From contig JALLBK010000146.1 in NCBI GenBank assembly GCA_036940085.1, positions 1 to 20,740 of the forward strand: a DNA stretch of 20,740 bases, given 5' to 3'. Positions within the stretch are counted from its first letter, which is position 1; each line of letters opens with the position of its first letter. The notes under the pieces are model-generated. The model worked only from the letters and a program-made list of their open reading frames with translations, did no database searches and was not told where the DNA came from. This document shows, piece after piece, positions 10,340-17,953 of this stretch. Both the position numbers and the translations under genes were made by a program. This stretch comes from Discostella pseudostelligera (taxonomy: Eukaryota; Bacillariophyta; Thalassiosirophyceae; Thalassiosirales; Thalassiosiraceae).

Positions 10340-11458
10340 TCAAGACATACGTTGACCTAATAAAGGCTCGGTAGAATCACGACGCGATTCAAGATCAACA
10401 GTGCGTTCTCGAGTATCACCCTCCAGTAAACCATCAGATGGTGTGGATGTTGTCATGAGAACATGCCGTCCCGATGCCAACGACGACATTTCCCGGGTGG
10501 CCACATCGGCAAACTCAAATATCGTCATGAACGAATAATCCATCAACACAATAATCGGTGATATCTCACACGCGATCAATAGCAACAGCAGTACCATGGG
10601 TGACCACCATCCCGAGGACGGCCTTAATAAATCCACATCATGAATGTAGAATGTCAATGTCGACAATCCCCATATGATTCGCGAGACACTCCAATAGGTC
10701 ACAACATTGGTAATTCGTCGTAATCCCTCCTTGGAAGATTGACTACGGAATGGAAATCCGGAGAAAGATAGGTTCAGATAGAGGTATAGTAGTAACACCA
10801 GGAAGACAGCCGCGAAATTGATACATGCCATGGCCACATTCACAACATTCCGTACAATCGCCACACCGTACGATTCCTCTTCCCCTCCCGCACCAAATAT
10901 CAAAATGTACAGCACAATCTGAGTGGAGTACACTAAACTGTTGAAGATCATGTACCATAGCAACCATCGTCTTCTCCATGTGACAGAACTTTCATTATGA
11001 AATCGAGATAATAGAGCGCATTCTGCCCAAACAAGTGTTAGGAGGACGTAGGTCGATATTACGATGGCGTTGGGTAGGTCAAATAATACTGTCATGGAAG
11101 AGTCGTAGAATGATTGATTTCTCTCTATCGGCTCCGTCCCTCCTCCCCCCCCTGCCGCATCTTTCCGCGACGATGACGATGTGGAGCCTGATGCAGGATT
11201 CAACGTATAATGTGCCCGAACATTGGCCAAATCCATGGCAATAACGCCCACAAAGCTCATAATTCGTAAGAAGCACACCGTGCCAGCCGAGAGTACCAAT
11301 AATTTCTTTAAATCAAAGTTTGGATCGGAGCGAGTTAACACGTCATATTTGCGTTTGGTCAGAATGAGTGTGAAGCCAAAAAGGAGTGATGCTAGTAGAA
11401 GACAGACGGTGAAGAGATCGACGGAGATGGTGACGGTGGGGTCGGCGTTGAGGAGCAT
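10340..11458 (-). CDS. Seven-transmembrane protein, THH1/TOM1/TOM3 or GPR137-like
   Basis: The protein has 372 aa if it starts at the first true ATG (11456-11458); the open frame extends 45 nt further to a GTG that I do not use. Seven hydrophobic segments are visible at roughly 11-33, 53-76, 125-150, 165-189, 205-230, 248-271 and 286-306. A Ser/Gly-rich hydrophilic loop (about 88-115) lies between segments 2 and 3. The third segment, DLPNAIVISTYVLLTLVWAE, resembles the corresponding helix of the plant TOM1/THH1 and animal GPR137 group. Those proteins are multipass endolysosomal or tonoplast proteins. The assignment rests on this pattern and topology only, so it could also be an unrelated seven-TM family. 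The C-terminal tail is hydrophilic. It is transcribed divergently from PEX12 across about 440 bp. Confidence 0.6.
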   Translation of the reverse strand: MLLNADPTVTISVDLFTVCLLLASLLFGFTLILTKRKYDVLTRSDPNFDLKKLLVLSAGTVCFLRIMSFVGVIAMDLANVRAHYTLNPASGSTSSSSRKDAAGGGGGTEPIERNQSFYDSSMTVLFDLPNAIVISTYVLLTLVWAECALLSRFHNESSVTWRRRWLLWYMIFNSLVYSTQIVLYILIFGAGGEEESYGVAIVRNVVNVAMACINFAAVFLVLLLYLYLNLSFSGFPFRSQSSKEGLRRITNVVTYWSVSRIIWGLSTLTFYIHDVDLLRPSSGWWSPMVLLLLLIACEISPIIVLMDYSFMTIFEFADVATREMSSLASGRHVLMTTSTPSDGLLEGDTRERTVDLESRRDSTEPLLGQRMS

Positions 11459-11897
11459 TTTCTCTTTTGCTTTGGATGCTATCTTTCTCTGCTTAGCTCT
11501 CACGGGTGTGGTACTCAGGCATTATCCGATCCCTTCATTCTATTTCGGCGAGGAGCTATTGGCATCTATTGTTGCAATATGCTATGGCAATACCTTGCAA
11601 ATCAACGATGAATATTTGGAATTTGGGTGTCGTTTTGATGATCTCCCGCTTAAATTGTGGCGGGAGACTTTGGATTCGGCAGGCGACAGTACTTTCTTCT
11701 GATACGGAATCCGACGTAGACTCACATGGTGATTTTTAAAATTGAATTTAAAATGTGATAGTATGGTGGTACTAAGGAATTCTTCGTAAGTACAATATAC
11801 GTTCGAGACACAAGAAAACATTCAAAAAAGAGGGGGCCGCTCTTTTTCCCCGCCACAAAGCTCATCGACCTACCTCGACCTCACAAAACAGTGCACC
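11459..11897. promoter_or_regulatory. Bidirectional promoter region between the seven-TM gene and PEX12
   Basis: These 439 bp separate two divergent genes. Near the middle lies an 8-bp inverted repeat, TCTCCCGC (11642-11649) and GCGGGAGA (11660-11667), spaced by 10 bp; each arm has the GCGGGA core seen in other promoters of this window. An open frame on the + strand that begins inside the seven-TM gene ends at 11702, but it is the antisense shadow of that gene for half its length. PEX12 starts in a favourable context, CACCATG. Confidence 0.5.
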
Positions 11898-13499
11898 ATG
11901 AACAATCCGCCGACTAGCCACCATACTAATCCGACCATCCCAACCACAATTGGCGCTCTCCTAACCGAGGAGTACACCATAAATCCACTCTCACATCTTC
12001 CCTCCTTCCTTGAGTTGACTTTTGTGGATGTGGCACGTAATTCTGGCCGTCGCGCCCTCCATGCTTTTTGGGAGGTGTGTGTGGCCAAATTGACGACGAC
12101 CTTGGATCATCTGCGTCGGATGGAGAGGCTCGCGGATAGGATGTTGGAACGGATTGATATCTTGCAGCATCAACAACAATTTGAGGAAAATGGGCCATCA
12201 CTGAAGGTTCGATTGCATCGCGTCATTAGAGAAATAGCAAGGGCGCGTATTCAAATCCTACGACGGATATGTCAACTTGTCCTCGGTGTGGCAACAACCT
12301 TAGGTCCAGAATTACAGACATTGATCATGTACGCAATTGATTATAACTGTATGCATTATTTGGCTGGATCGACGGCATGTGAGATGGTGTATGGGTTGAA
12401 ACGATCCAAGGTCATCCACACCAATGCTAGTAATCATCATGTGCTGTCGAAGGATGCAAAAAAGAAGAATATAACACCTCCGTTGAGTAGAGTTGCAGAA
12501 CTGAACAAATTTGACAAGACTCTTTCGGCAGTATTAGCTGCACTATTGCCATATTGCAAGGAAAGATGCGACAAATGGTACAATGAATGGAAGGAAGGAC
12601 CACGCACCGGTATTTCGATGCACCACTATCACCAATCCAATAACCGAACCAATCGACAATACATGATAAATACCACCTCTATTGCGGATGCCAAGGAAAA
12701 ATTTGTCAAACTGTATCCATATCTGCACATGGTGCATGATGGTTCAATCTTCCTTTATCAATTTGCTTACCTGCTGGGGTTCACGCCGTATTGGAGTTTT
12801 TCACTCCATGCCATGAGAGTAATTTTGAGAAGAATGACCGTGGCAGACGTGCAGCAGCAACAACAACAAAAGCAACAACTAGAACATCAACAGCTACATC
12901 AGCGCAAAGGTGGGGCGCTTCTGACTTCACCGAACTCTACAAATCGTGCTCAACCACAATCTTTTCAGAACACTCATGTTCAAAATACCGTCAATTCATC
13001 TGGCCGAAATTCACTATTGCCAATGCAGCAGCTCACACTTCCCCGCCTCATAAAAGGAGCAGTCCTTTTTTCAATCTCCTACACTCTGTTATCTGGGTGG
13101 TCTTCACACTTTCGACATCAGTTGCGATTGCGACGACGTCGCTGGATTGCCGGACATGAGGATGACGAGATGGCGACAAACACTCTTGGCGACGATGCAC
13201 GCCATCCGTGGAGCATTGCTATGAAGCTTCCAATTCCACCACCACCATTGCCACCCAACTTAATTGACGAAATAGATTCCTCCGTGGATAAATGGTCATG
13301 TCCAATATGCAAAGAGACACGAATTAATCCTACAGCAGCCACATCGGGATATGTCTACTGTTACAAATGCATTGTGTCACACATTCGGAATGTCGGAGAG
13401 TACTGTCCGTTAACTGGTATGCCATGTCCGGAACGTAGGGTGGTACGATTATTTGAGCCTACGGCTCCTACTATTCGTCGAGGAGTTGCGGTTGGATAA
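11898..13499 (+). CDS. PEX12: Peroxin-12, peroxisomal RING-type E3 ubiquitin ligase subunit
   Basis: PEX12 forms, with PEX2 and PEX10, the peroxisomal membrane ubiquitin ligase that marks the import receptor PEX5 for recycling. The protein is 533 aa and intron-free. An N-terminal Pex2/Pex12 membrane domain (about 20-310, starting TEEYTINPLSHLPSFLELTF) contains several hydrophobic helices. The C-terminal RING is of the degenerate PEX12 kind: WSCPICKETR with C468 and C471, then YVYCYKCI with C488 and C491, then C503 in YCPLTGMPC; the ligand set supports only one zinc, as is typical of this subunit. It is longer than most PEX12 proteins (about 350-400 aa). Much of the excess is a Gln-rich low-complexity insert (about 319-380) just before the last membrane helix, plus a linker before the RING. 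Confidence 0.93.
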   Translation: MNNPPTSHHTNPTIPTTIGALLTEEYTINPLSHLPSFLELTFVDVARNSGRRALHAFWEVCVAKLTTTLDHLRRMERLADRMLERIDILQHQQQFEENGPSLKVRLHRVIREIARARIQILRRICQLVLGVATTLGPELQTLIMYAIDYNCMHYLAGSTACEMVYGLKRSKVIHTNASNHHVLSKDAKKKNITPPLSRVAELNKFDKTLSAVLAALLPYCKERCDKWYNEWKEGPRTGISMHHYHQSNNRTNRQYMINTTSIADAKEKFVKLYPYLHMVHDGSIFLYQFAYLLGFTPYWSFSLHAMRVILRRMTVADVQQQQQQKQQLEHQQLHQRKGGALLTSPNSTNRAQPQSFQNTHVQNTVNSSGRNSLLPMQQLTLPRLIKGAVLFSISYTLLSGWSSHFRHQLRLRRRRWIAGHEDDEMATNTLGDDARHPWSIAMKLPIPPPPLPPNLIDEIDSSVDKWSCPICKETRINPTAATSGYVYCYKCIVSHIRNVGEYCPLTGMPCPERRVVRLFEPTAPTIRRGVAVG

Positions 13500-13644
13500 T
13501 GTTGAGCCGGTACTGGTCGTCATGAACGATGTGAAACGAGGATGCGGTTGAAGTGGCGAGCATGGGACCTGCGGTTCACAGACTTGGAGTTCAAAAGTAG
13601 TGGTATCGTTTTCTTTACATCATTAACATTAGATGTTACAATAC

Positions 13645-15651
13645 TCAGTTTTTGCATTGTGGAACAACATTCTTTACATCCGAATACTCATGCGTCAACT
13701 CTTGGATGTAATCATGATACAGCTGATCCATATTCCGATGCAATGAGTTCTTCTTTTTGTCATTCCAGACCTGTTTCACACTCGACTCTGGATGTGGATG
13801 ATGCACAATGAACGATTGCGGTAAGACAAAGAACGGTACACCTCGAAATCGTAGGTGGGAAATGTGTTGGATTTTATTCTTCCCATATCCATAAAATCTT
13901 TCATCGTAGTAGGGAGTGAGAGGTCGGGGGTTGTTTGATTTGGATCCAGGACACCATGGTAGAACAACGTATGGTTCGTACCGCAGTGAATCGAAGCATG
14001 AGATTTGTCGTATGGTTCGTGTTTTCCGTCCCGCACTTTCCTCGGACGAACTCTCGTACCATTGCTTATCGAGCCATTTTTTAGATTGCGTTGTGTGATG
14101 ACCTTCCCAATTCATATCTTCCTGAAATACAATGCAGTCTTTCTTCTGGATGCACTCGTTCAAATCATTGAAAAGGAGAGGAAGGAATGCAGAATCTTTT
14201 TGCAAAAAGCTGCGACATGACTCTATTTCGGTACACGGTGGATTCACCTTCAGTTCAAATGCTGGGATGACTATTGCGTTGGCAGGGATGTTCGTAGTTG
14301 CACCATTCAATTGCGCCATTGTTATTTGATCCATGACGTTATCTCGCACCACATGGCTCAAATCAGCGGAGGGGATGAGATCCACATCCATAATGAGTAC
14401 ATGCGACGTATTCACAGCATCTAAACCTTTATTTCTCATGACATTGACTGGATATTCGGAGGATTCGCCCTTGCTATTCCCAGCTTTTTGTACATGTGGC
14501 AATACTGTTATTTGTGGACACTCGTTCATGATAACTGCAATGGTATCAATCGCACGTGATCGATCCGATGGGTCAAGTATCGTCTCGGAAGGTAGATAAA
14601 CAACGAGCACTATAGGATCCGGCCACCGCGCACATGTTTCTGACAATAGCCATATCCTATCCAAACTGCATTGAATGACGAGAGAAACAGAGATTTCAAG
14701 CGGTAGCGAGAATCCGTCCTTGGGGCAGGAGTTGGGGGAATGTACCAAATCATTTTCCAGAGATTGTAGAGTCCGCAGCGAGGGTTGTGATGATGTGTTA
14801 TCAAGTTGTTTCTGGATATCAAGTAGCAATGTGTCATGGTAACTTTGCTGCTTGGCCTCCTCGGCTGAAGACTGATCCAAATCGGTGTGCGCTTTTCTAG
14901 AGCGTGGTCTCTGCACTTCCTGAAGATGTTCATTGCCGGACGGGAGGCTCTCATGTTTCTTCTTCTCGGTAGCAATTCGAACTTTCCCTTGCTTCGATGC
15001 AACAACAACTTCTTTGTCTGCCTTTGGCTTTTTTTGCGATCTTGCTTCCTTTCCTTCGTCAGCACTGTTTCTGTCAAACCACTTTGGAACAATATTCTTT
15101 ATAGCCTCTTGTCGCTTCGTGCCCGTATTAGTTGATGCATCTACCGTCCGCAAGGCCTCGATGCGGTCATGGAGAAGCTTTGCATTCTCCCTCAAAGTTT
15201 TGATTGGTTTCAAGAGATCTGCAATTATCTTACTGTCATCCGCCACCGGCATCGAGGAAATATTGCCTCCACCATGGTAGAAATGTCGCACCCATTCCAG
15301 TAGAGATATTGTTATCGGCACAATCGCGTATCTACATGATAAATACATGACGATCATTGCTGTTGCACTTGCTCTCCCTGGCGTCGAGCACAGTACACGA
15401 TACCATAATGATTTTTGGCGTGGATGATATGCCCGTCTTCTCCTCTTGTCCTTCCCAGCATAGAAATTACCACCTAATAAAAAGCTGTTGCATGGCGATT
15501 GAGCTGCGGGTCCACCACCACTGTAGCTTTTTCGAGGTTGGGTTCCAGGTGAGTACATTGGTGATGATTGACCATTAGATATTCCCCCCGTAGCACTGTG
15601 GCCGTTTTGTGGCGGTGAGCTTGGTTTCCGTTGCCTCCACCGCGAAATCAT
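13645..15651 (-). CDS. LARGE-like glycosyltransferase, family GT49
   Basis: This is a type II Golgi membrane glycosyltransferase resembling the B4GAT1/LARGE C-terminal domain, which adds glucuronic acid or related sugars. The protein is 668 aa from the first ATG (15649-15651); upstream in-frame codons lack an ATG. A cytoplasmic N-terminus of about 93 residues, rich in Ser, Pro, Gly and Arg, precedes a single membrane segment (about 94-120). A hydrophilic stem of about 200 residues follows, with a coiled-coil-like start and many Lys/Glu residues. The catalytic part begins near residue 350 with ISVSLVIQCSLDRIWLL. It has the metal-binding DXD motif D422-V-D424 in HVLIMDVDLIP and the acceptor-side motif YYDERFYGYGKNKIQHI, followed by FFVLPQSFIVHHPH; these are hallmarks of GT49. 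The substrate in diatoms is unknown. It converges on PEX12 with 145 bp between the stops. Confidence 0.85.
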   Translation of the reverse strand: MISRWRQRKPSSPPQNGHSATGGISNGQSSPMYSPGTQPRKSYSGGGPAAQSPCNSFLLGGNFYAGKDKRRRRAYHPRQKSLWYRVLCSTPGRASATAMIVMYLSCRYAIVPITISLLEWVRHFYHGGGNISSMPVADDSKIIADLLKPIKTLRENAKLLHDRIEALRTVDASTNTGTKRQEAIKNIVPKWFDRNSADEGKEARSQKKPKADKEVVVASKQGKVRIATEKKKHESLPSGNEHLQEVQRPRSRKAHTDLDQSSAEEAKQQSYHDTLLLDIQKQLDNTSSQPSLRTLQSLENDLVHSPNSCPKDGFSLPLEISVSLVIQCSLDRIWLLSETCARWPDPIVLVVYLPSETILDPSDRSRAIDTIAVIMNECPQITVLPHVQKAGNSKGESSEYPVNVMRNKGLDAVNTSHVLIMDVDLIPSADLSHVVRDNVMDQITMAQLNGATTNIPANAIVIPAFELKVNPPCTEIESCRSFLQKDSAFLPLLFNDLNECIQKKDCIVFQEDMNWEGHHTTQSKKWLDKQWYESSSEESAGRKTRTIRQISCFDSLRYEPYVVLPWCPGSKSNNPRPLTPYYDERFYGYGKNKIQHISHLRFRGVPFFVLPQSFIVHHPHPESSVKQVWNDKKKNSLHRNMDQLYHDYIQELTHEYSDVKNVVPQCKN

Positions 15652-16356
15652 CTTTAATACCCGACAATGACAATAACAATGACGACTGACGACCCGTAGC
15701 TCGTCGCCCGTAGCCCGTAGCCGTTCCCGTACTGGTACTGATTGAAATAGCCAAGCGGGTGACAAAAGGTGGAGAGGGTGAGGACGCGGAGGGCACCCGG
15801 CAACACCAACAGCAGGCTGCCTTCTATGCCAGGGCGTTGAATAATATGGTTGAGGTGTTGGTAAGATGGCGATGTTAGTTTTTGTGCTGTGAAAAGTAGG
15901 TACTCGGCGGTATGGTAGGTGTGCCCAATCAAGCCAACGCTACTTTCGCCCCCTCTAAAAATCAGCACTCTTCAACCATGGTTCAATTCGGAAATCACGT
16001 CGAATAAAAATAAAATTGCCCACGACCATGGCCGAAATCCGCCGAGAAACAACCGTGTAGCCCTCGGCTCAAATCTTTCGCAGCGAAACATCCATCGCCC
16101 GCATCGTCGAAAAAAGCGGACATGTCGCCGAAATCCGCAGACATCGCAGACGTCCGTAAACCGTCGTCTGTGGTTCGCGCCAAAACTTTCCCTCCACGTG
16201 GCTTTCGCGCCAAAATTATTTGACATGAGACATGAGCGCTGAAACGTCGCGCAACTTACAATTCTTATTGAATGAGGAGGAGGGAAGCGGGAAGCAGCGG
16301 GAAGCGATGACAAAACACAGGGTTGCAAAGGGAGTGATTGTAGATTATTACTATCA
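15652..16356. promoter_or_regulatory. Upstream region of the GT49 gene with four E2F-like sites and a G-box
   Basis: No gene is supported here. The stretch holds two copies of TTCGCGCCAAAA (16174-16185 and 16204-16215, start to start 30 bp) that match the E2F consensus TTTSSCGC on the minus strand. Between them is a CACGTG G-box (16195-16200). Two GCGGGAAG motifs follow at 16287-16294 and 16297-16304. A 12-bp direct repeat, GCCGAAATCCGC, occurs at 16031-16042 and 16127-16138. The zone 16030-16240 is noticeably CpG-rich. Since both flanking genes are on the minus strand, this is the promoter side of the GT49 gene and the 3' side of the peptidase gene. Confidence 0.5.
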
Positions 16357-17448
16357 TTAACTTTCGGTACCAATACCAATAGATCTATCTTTCCTCCTCT
16401 TCTCATTAAATAGGACATAACTTCCATTGACATTTTCAGTTTGATTACCCGACGCAGGCCTCTCCCCCCTCCCAATCCTTGCACTGACTCTCCTCCAATT
16501 TTCCATCCCATTCGCATCTCTCCCCAATGAAATGTAATCTCTCAATGGCCATAATCTGCAAATCACTTTCCCGATCACTAGCGACGCTGGTACTGTTCCA
16601 TAGGAGCGAGAGTCAAGTGAATTGCGGGTATTATCTCCTTCAATCCACAAATGTCCGGGGGGCACAGTGCGATGGTTGGAACCTTCGCTATCACCACTTT
16701 CCCCACCATCAGTGCGAACAATTATATCACCAGGCATACCGATAATTCGTTTGCATATTGTTGCTTCCTTTGCAGGATGATGGAGGATAATCACATCACC
16801 GTGTTGCAACCCCGACACAAAGTGCTGTTCCCACAGCCCACGAAAGAGTTCATACCAGCTAGCTTCTTCTAATCCTGTGAGGCTTTGCTTCTTCTTCTTT
16901 TCGGATGCATGATCATCCTTTTCCAGACCAAATATTCGATGACTCCATCGTTCAATCAAAATACAAGAATAACTTCCATCAATGATCGTTGGCTCCATAC
17001 TGGGCCCTTCACACGAGACTGTCTGGAACCCATATTCTGTTGTCAGCTGAAGAGTCGCCACGAATGCAATAACTCTTGGTAATAATATTGGCATGTCCAC
17101 GAAGATGATTTCGTGGAGTAATCGGAGAAATGAATGAGTTTCGTGTGCGACTTTTTGCAGAAATGTTGTGTCAGTGTCGGTCGGTGTAGGTGAAGGGGTA
17201 GGGGTAGGTGTCGATGGGTCTGATTTGGTAGCTTCATTACTCAGTGCTCGAACAGCATCACCAACACGTAGCGATGGCAAGCGTTTCCAATTGCAAGCAT
17301 TCATTTCATATCTCGCCAACAGCGTTGACGGCGACGGAGTCATTAGCATTTTCCTTCCATTTCCAGCGGAGGATGCACAACTTGGATGCCGACACAATGA
17401 TATTGTGTGCCTCAGCGTACGAGTATGGAATAATGAATTGAGCGACAT
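16357..17448 (-). CDS. Mitochondrial inner-membrane signal peptidase, IMP type (S26)
   Basis: This is a Ser/Lys peptidase of the type I signal peptidase family that removes bipartite presequences from proteins sorted to the intermembrane space. The 363-aa protein starts with a basic, Ser/Arg-rich N-terminus that looks like a mitochondrial targeting sequence. A Pro/Thr-rich linker (about 78-95) and a membrane segment (about 118-138) follow. The catalytic serine is S150 in [10 protein letters not shown] and the catalytic lysine is K233 in [11 protein letters not shown]. The third conserved box, [11 protein letters not shown]...DSRSYGTVP, is present. It is about twice the length of typical IMP1 (160-190 aa). 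The extra length is the N-terminus, an insert of roughly 40 residues with a Lys-rich run between the Ser and Lys boxes, and a basic C-terminal tail. IMP1 versus IMP2 is not decided; a thylakoid or bacterial-type peptidase is less likely given the IEGDN and MPGD contexts. Confidence 0.88.
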   Translation of the reverse strand: MSLNSLFHTRTLRHTISLCRHPSCASSAGNGRKMLMTPSPSTLLARYEMNACNWKRLPSLRVGDAVRALSNEATKSDPSTPTPTPSPTPTDTDTTFLQKVAHETHSFLRLLHEIIFVDMPILLPRVIAFVATLQLTTEYGFQTVSCEGPSMEPTIIDGSYSCILIERWSHRIFGLEKDDHASEKKKKQSLTGLEEASWYELFRGLWEQHFVSGLQHGDVIILHHPAKEATICKRIIGMPGDIIVRTDGGESGDSEGSNHRTVPPGHLWIEGDNTRNSLDSRSYGTVPASLVIGKVICRLWPLRDYISLGRDANGMENWRRVSARIGRGERPASGNQTENVNGSYVLFNEKRRKDRSIGIGTES

Positions 17449-17953
17449 TGTGGTCTCAAATTCAAATAGTCTATGGGGGTGCCTTCAGAGAGCTTCCGAG
17501 CATGGTTTGTCTGAGGGCGCTGCGGGCTTACTACGAAGTTATTTCTTGGTGTTGTTGGATCTCACGATATTGGATGGATCGGGCGGCGGCGGCGGCGGCG
17601 TGCTGAGTGGGTGGTGTGTCTGTCTGTCTCTTTCCCGCCAAATCACTGCCCCGTGGAAGCTCTCTCTCGAGAGAGTCCACGTGTCCACTGCCAGTCAATG
17701 CTTGTGACATGAACATGGGACGATTAGGATCATTTCGAGAGCTTTAGAAGTGTGCATTACTAGATTAGAATTCTATTACTGACTTAATTCCACATTGCGG
17801 TTTGGTGAGAATAAAGATGTTATTGAGCGGTAATACGGTTGTTGATTGAGGAAATGGGATATGTTCATGTATTTCCTTCAATGTCATCCTGTGGAAGCAG
17901 AAACTACGGACCACACTACATCCTGAATGTCGTGAGAGTGCCGATATGGTACG
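17449..17953. promoter_or_regulatory. Upstream region of the IMP-type peptidase gene
   Basis: Contents: a GGC-triplet run at about 17582-17600; a near-perfect E2F consensus TTTCCCGCCAAA at 17631-17642; a perfect 14-bp palindrome CTCTCTCGAGAGAG at 17662-17675; and a CACGTG G-box at 17678-17683. The palindrome is flanked by CGTGGA (17652-17657) and TCCACG (17676-17681), so a longer imperfect hairpin can form. The 3' UTR of the minus-strand CFAP52 gene occupies the right end. No further gene is supported. Confidence 0.5.

Noticed and set aside
11223..11702. 159-codon + strand open frame
   Set aside because: About half is antisense to the conserved seven-TM gene and the rest is intergenic; no protein family features.
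15652..15765. N-terminal extension of the GT49 protein from a TTG codon
   Set aside because: Eukaryotic nuclear genes start at ATG almost always; the first in-frame ATG is at 15649-15651 and gives a normal type II topology.
15978..16007. ATG frame reading MVQFGNHVE then stop, reminiscent of the start of SPX-domain proteins
   Set aside because: It is only nine codons and no continuing SPX sequence or donor site was found in any frame downstream.
15972..16517. 181-codon open frame on the minus strand
   Set aside because: It overlaps the end of the peptidase gene in another frame, has low-complexity and mixed composition, and runs through the motif-rich promoter block. No domain is recognisable.
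17168..17707. 179-codon + strand open frame with Gly/Val repeats
   Set aside because: It is antisense to the N-terminal Thr/Pro linker of the peptidase, and the rest covers the GGC run; the repeats are explained by that.
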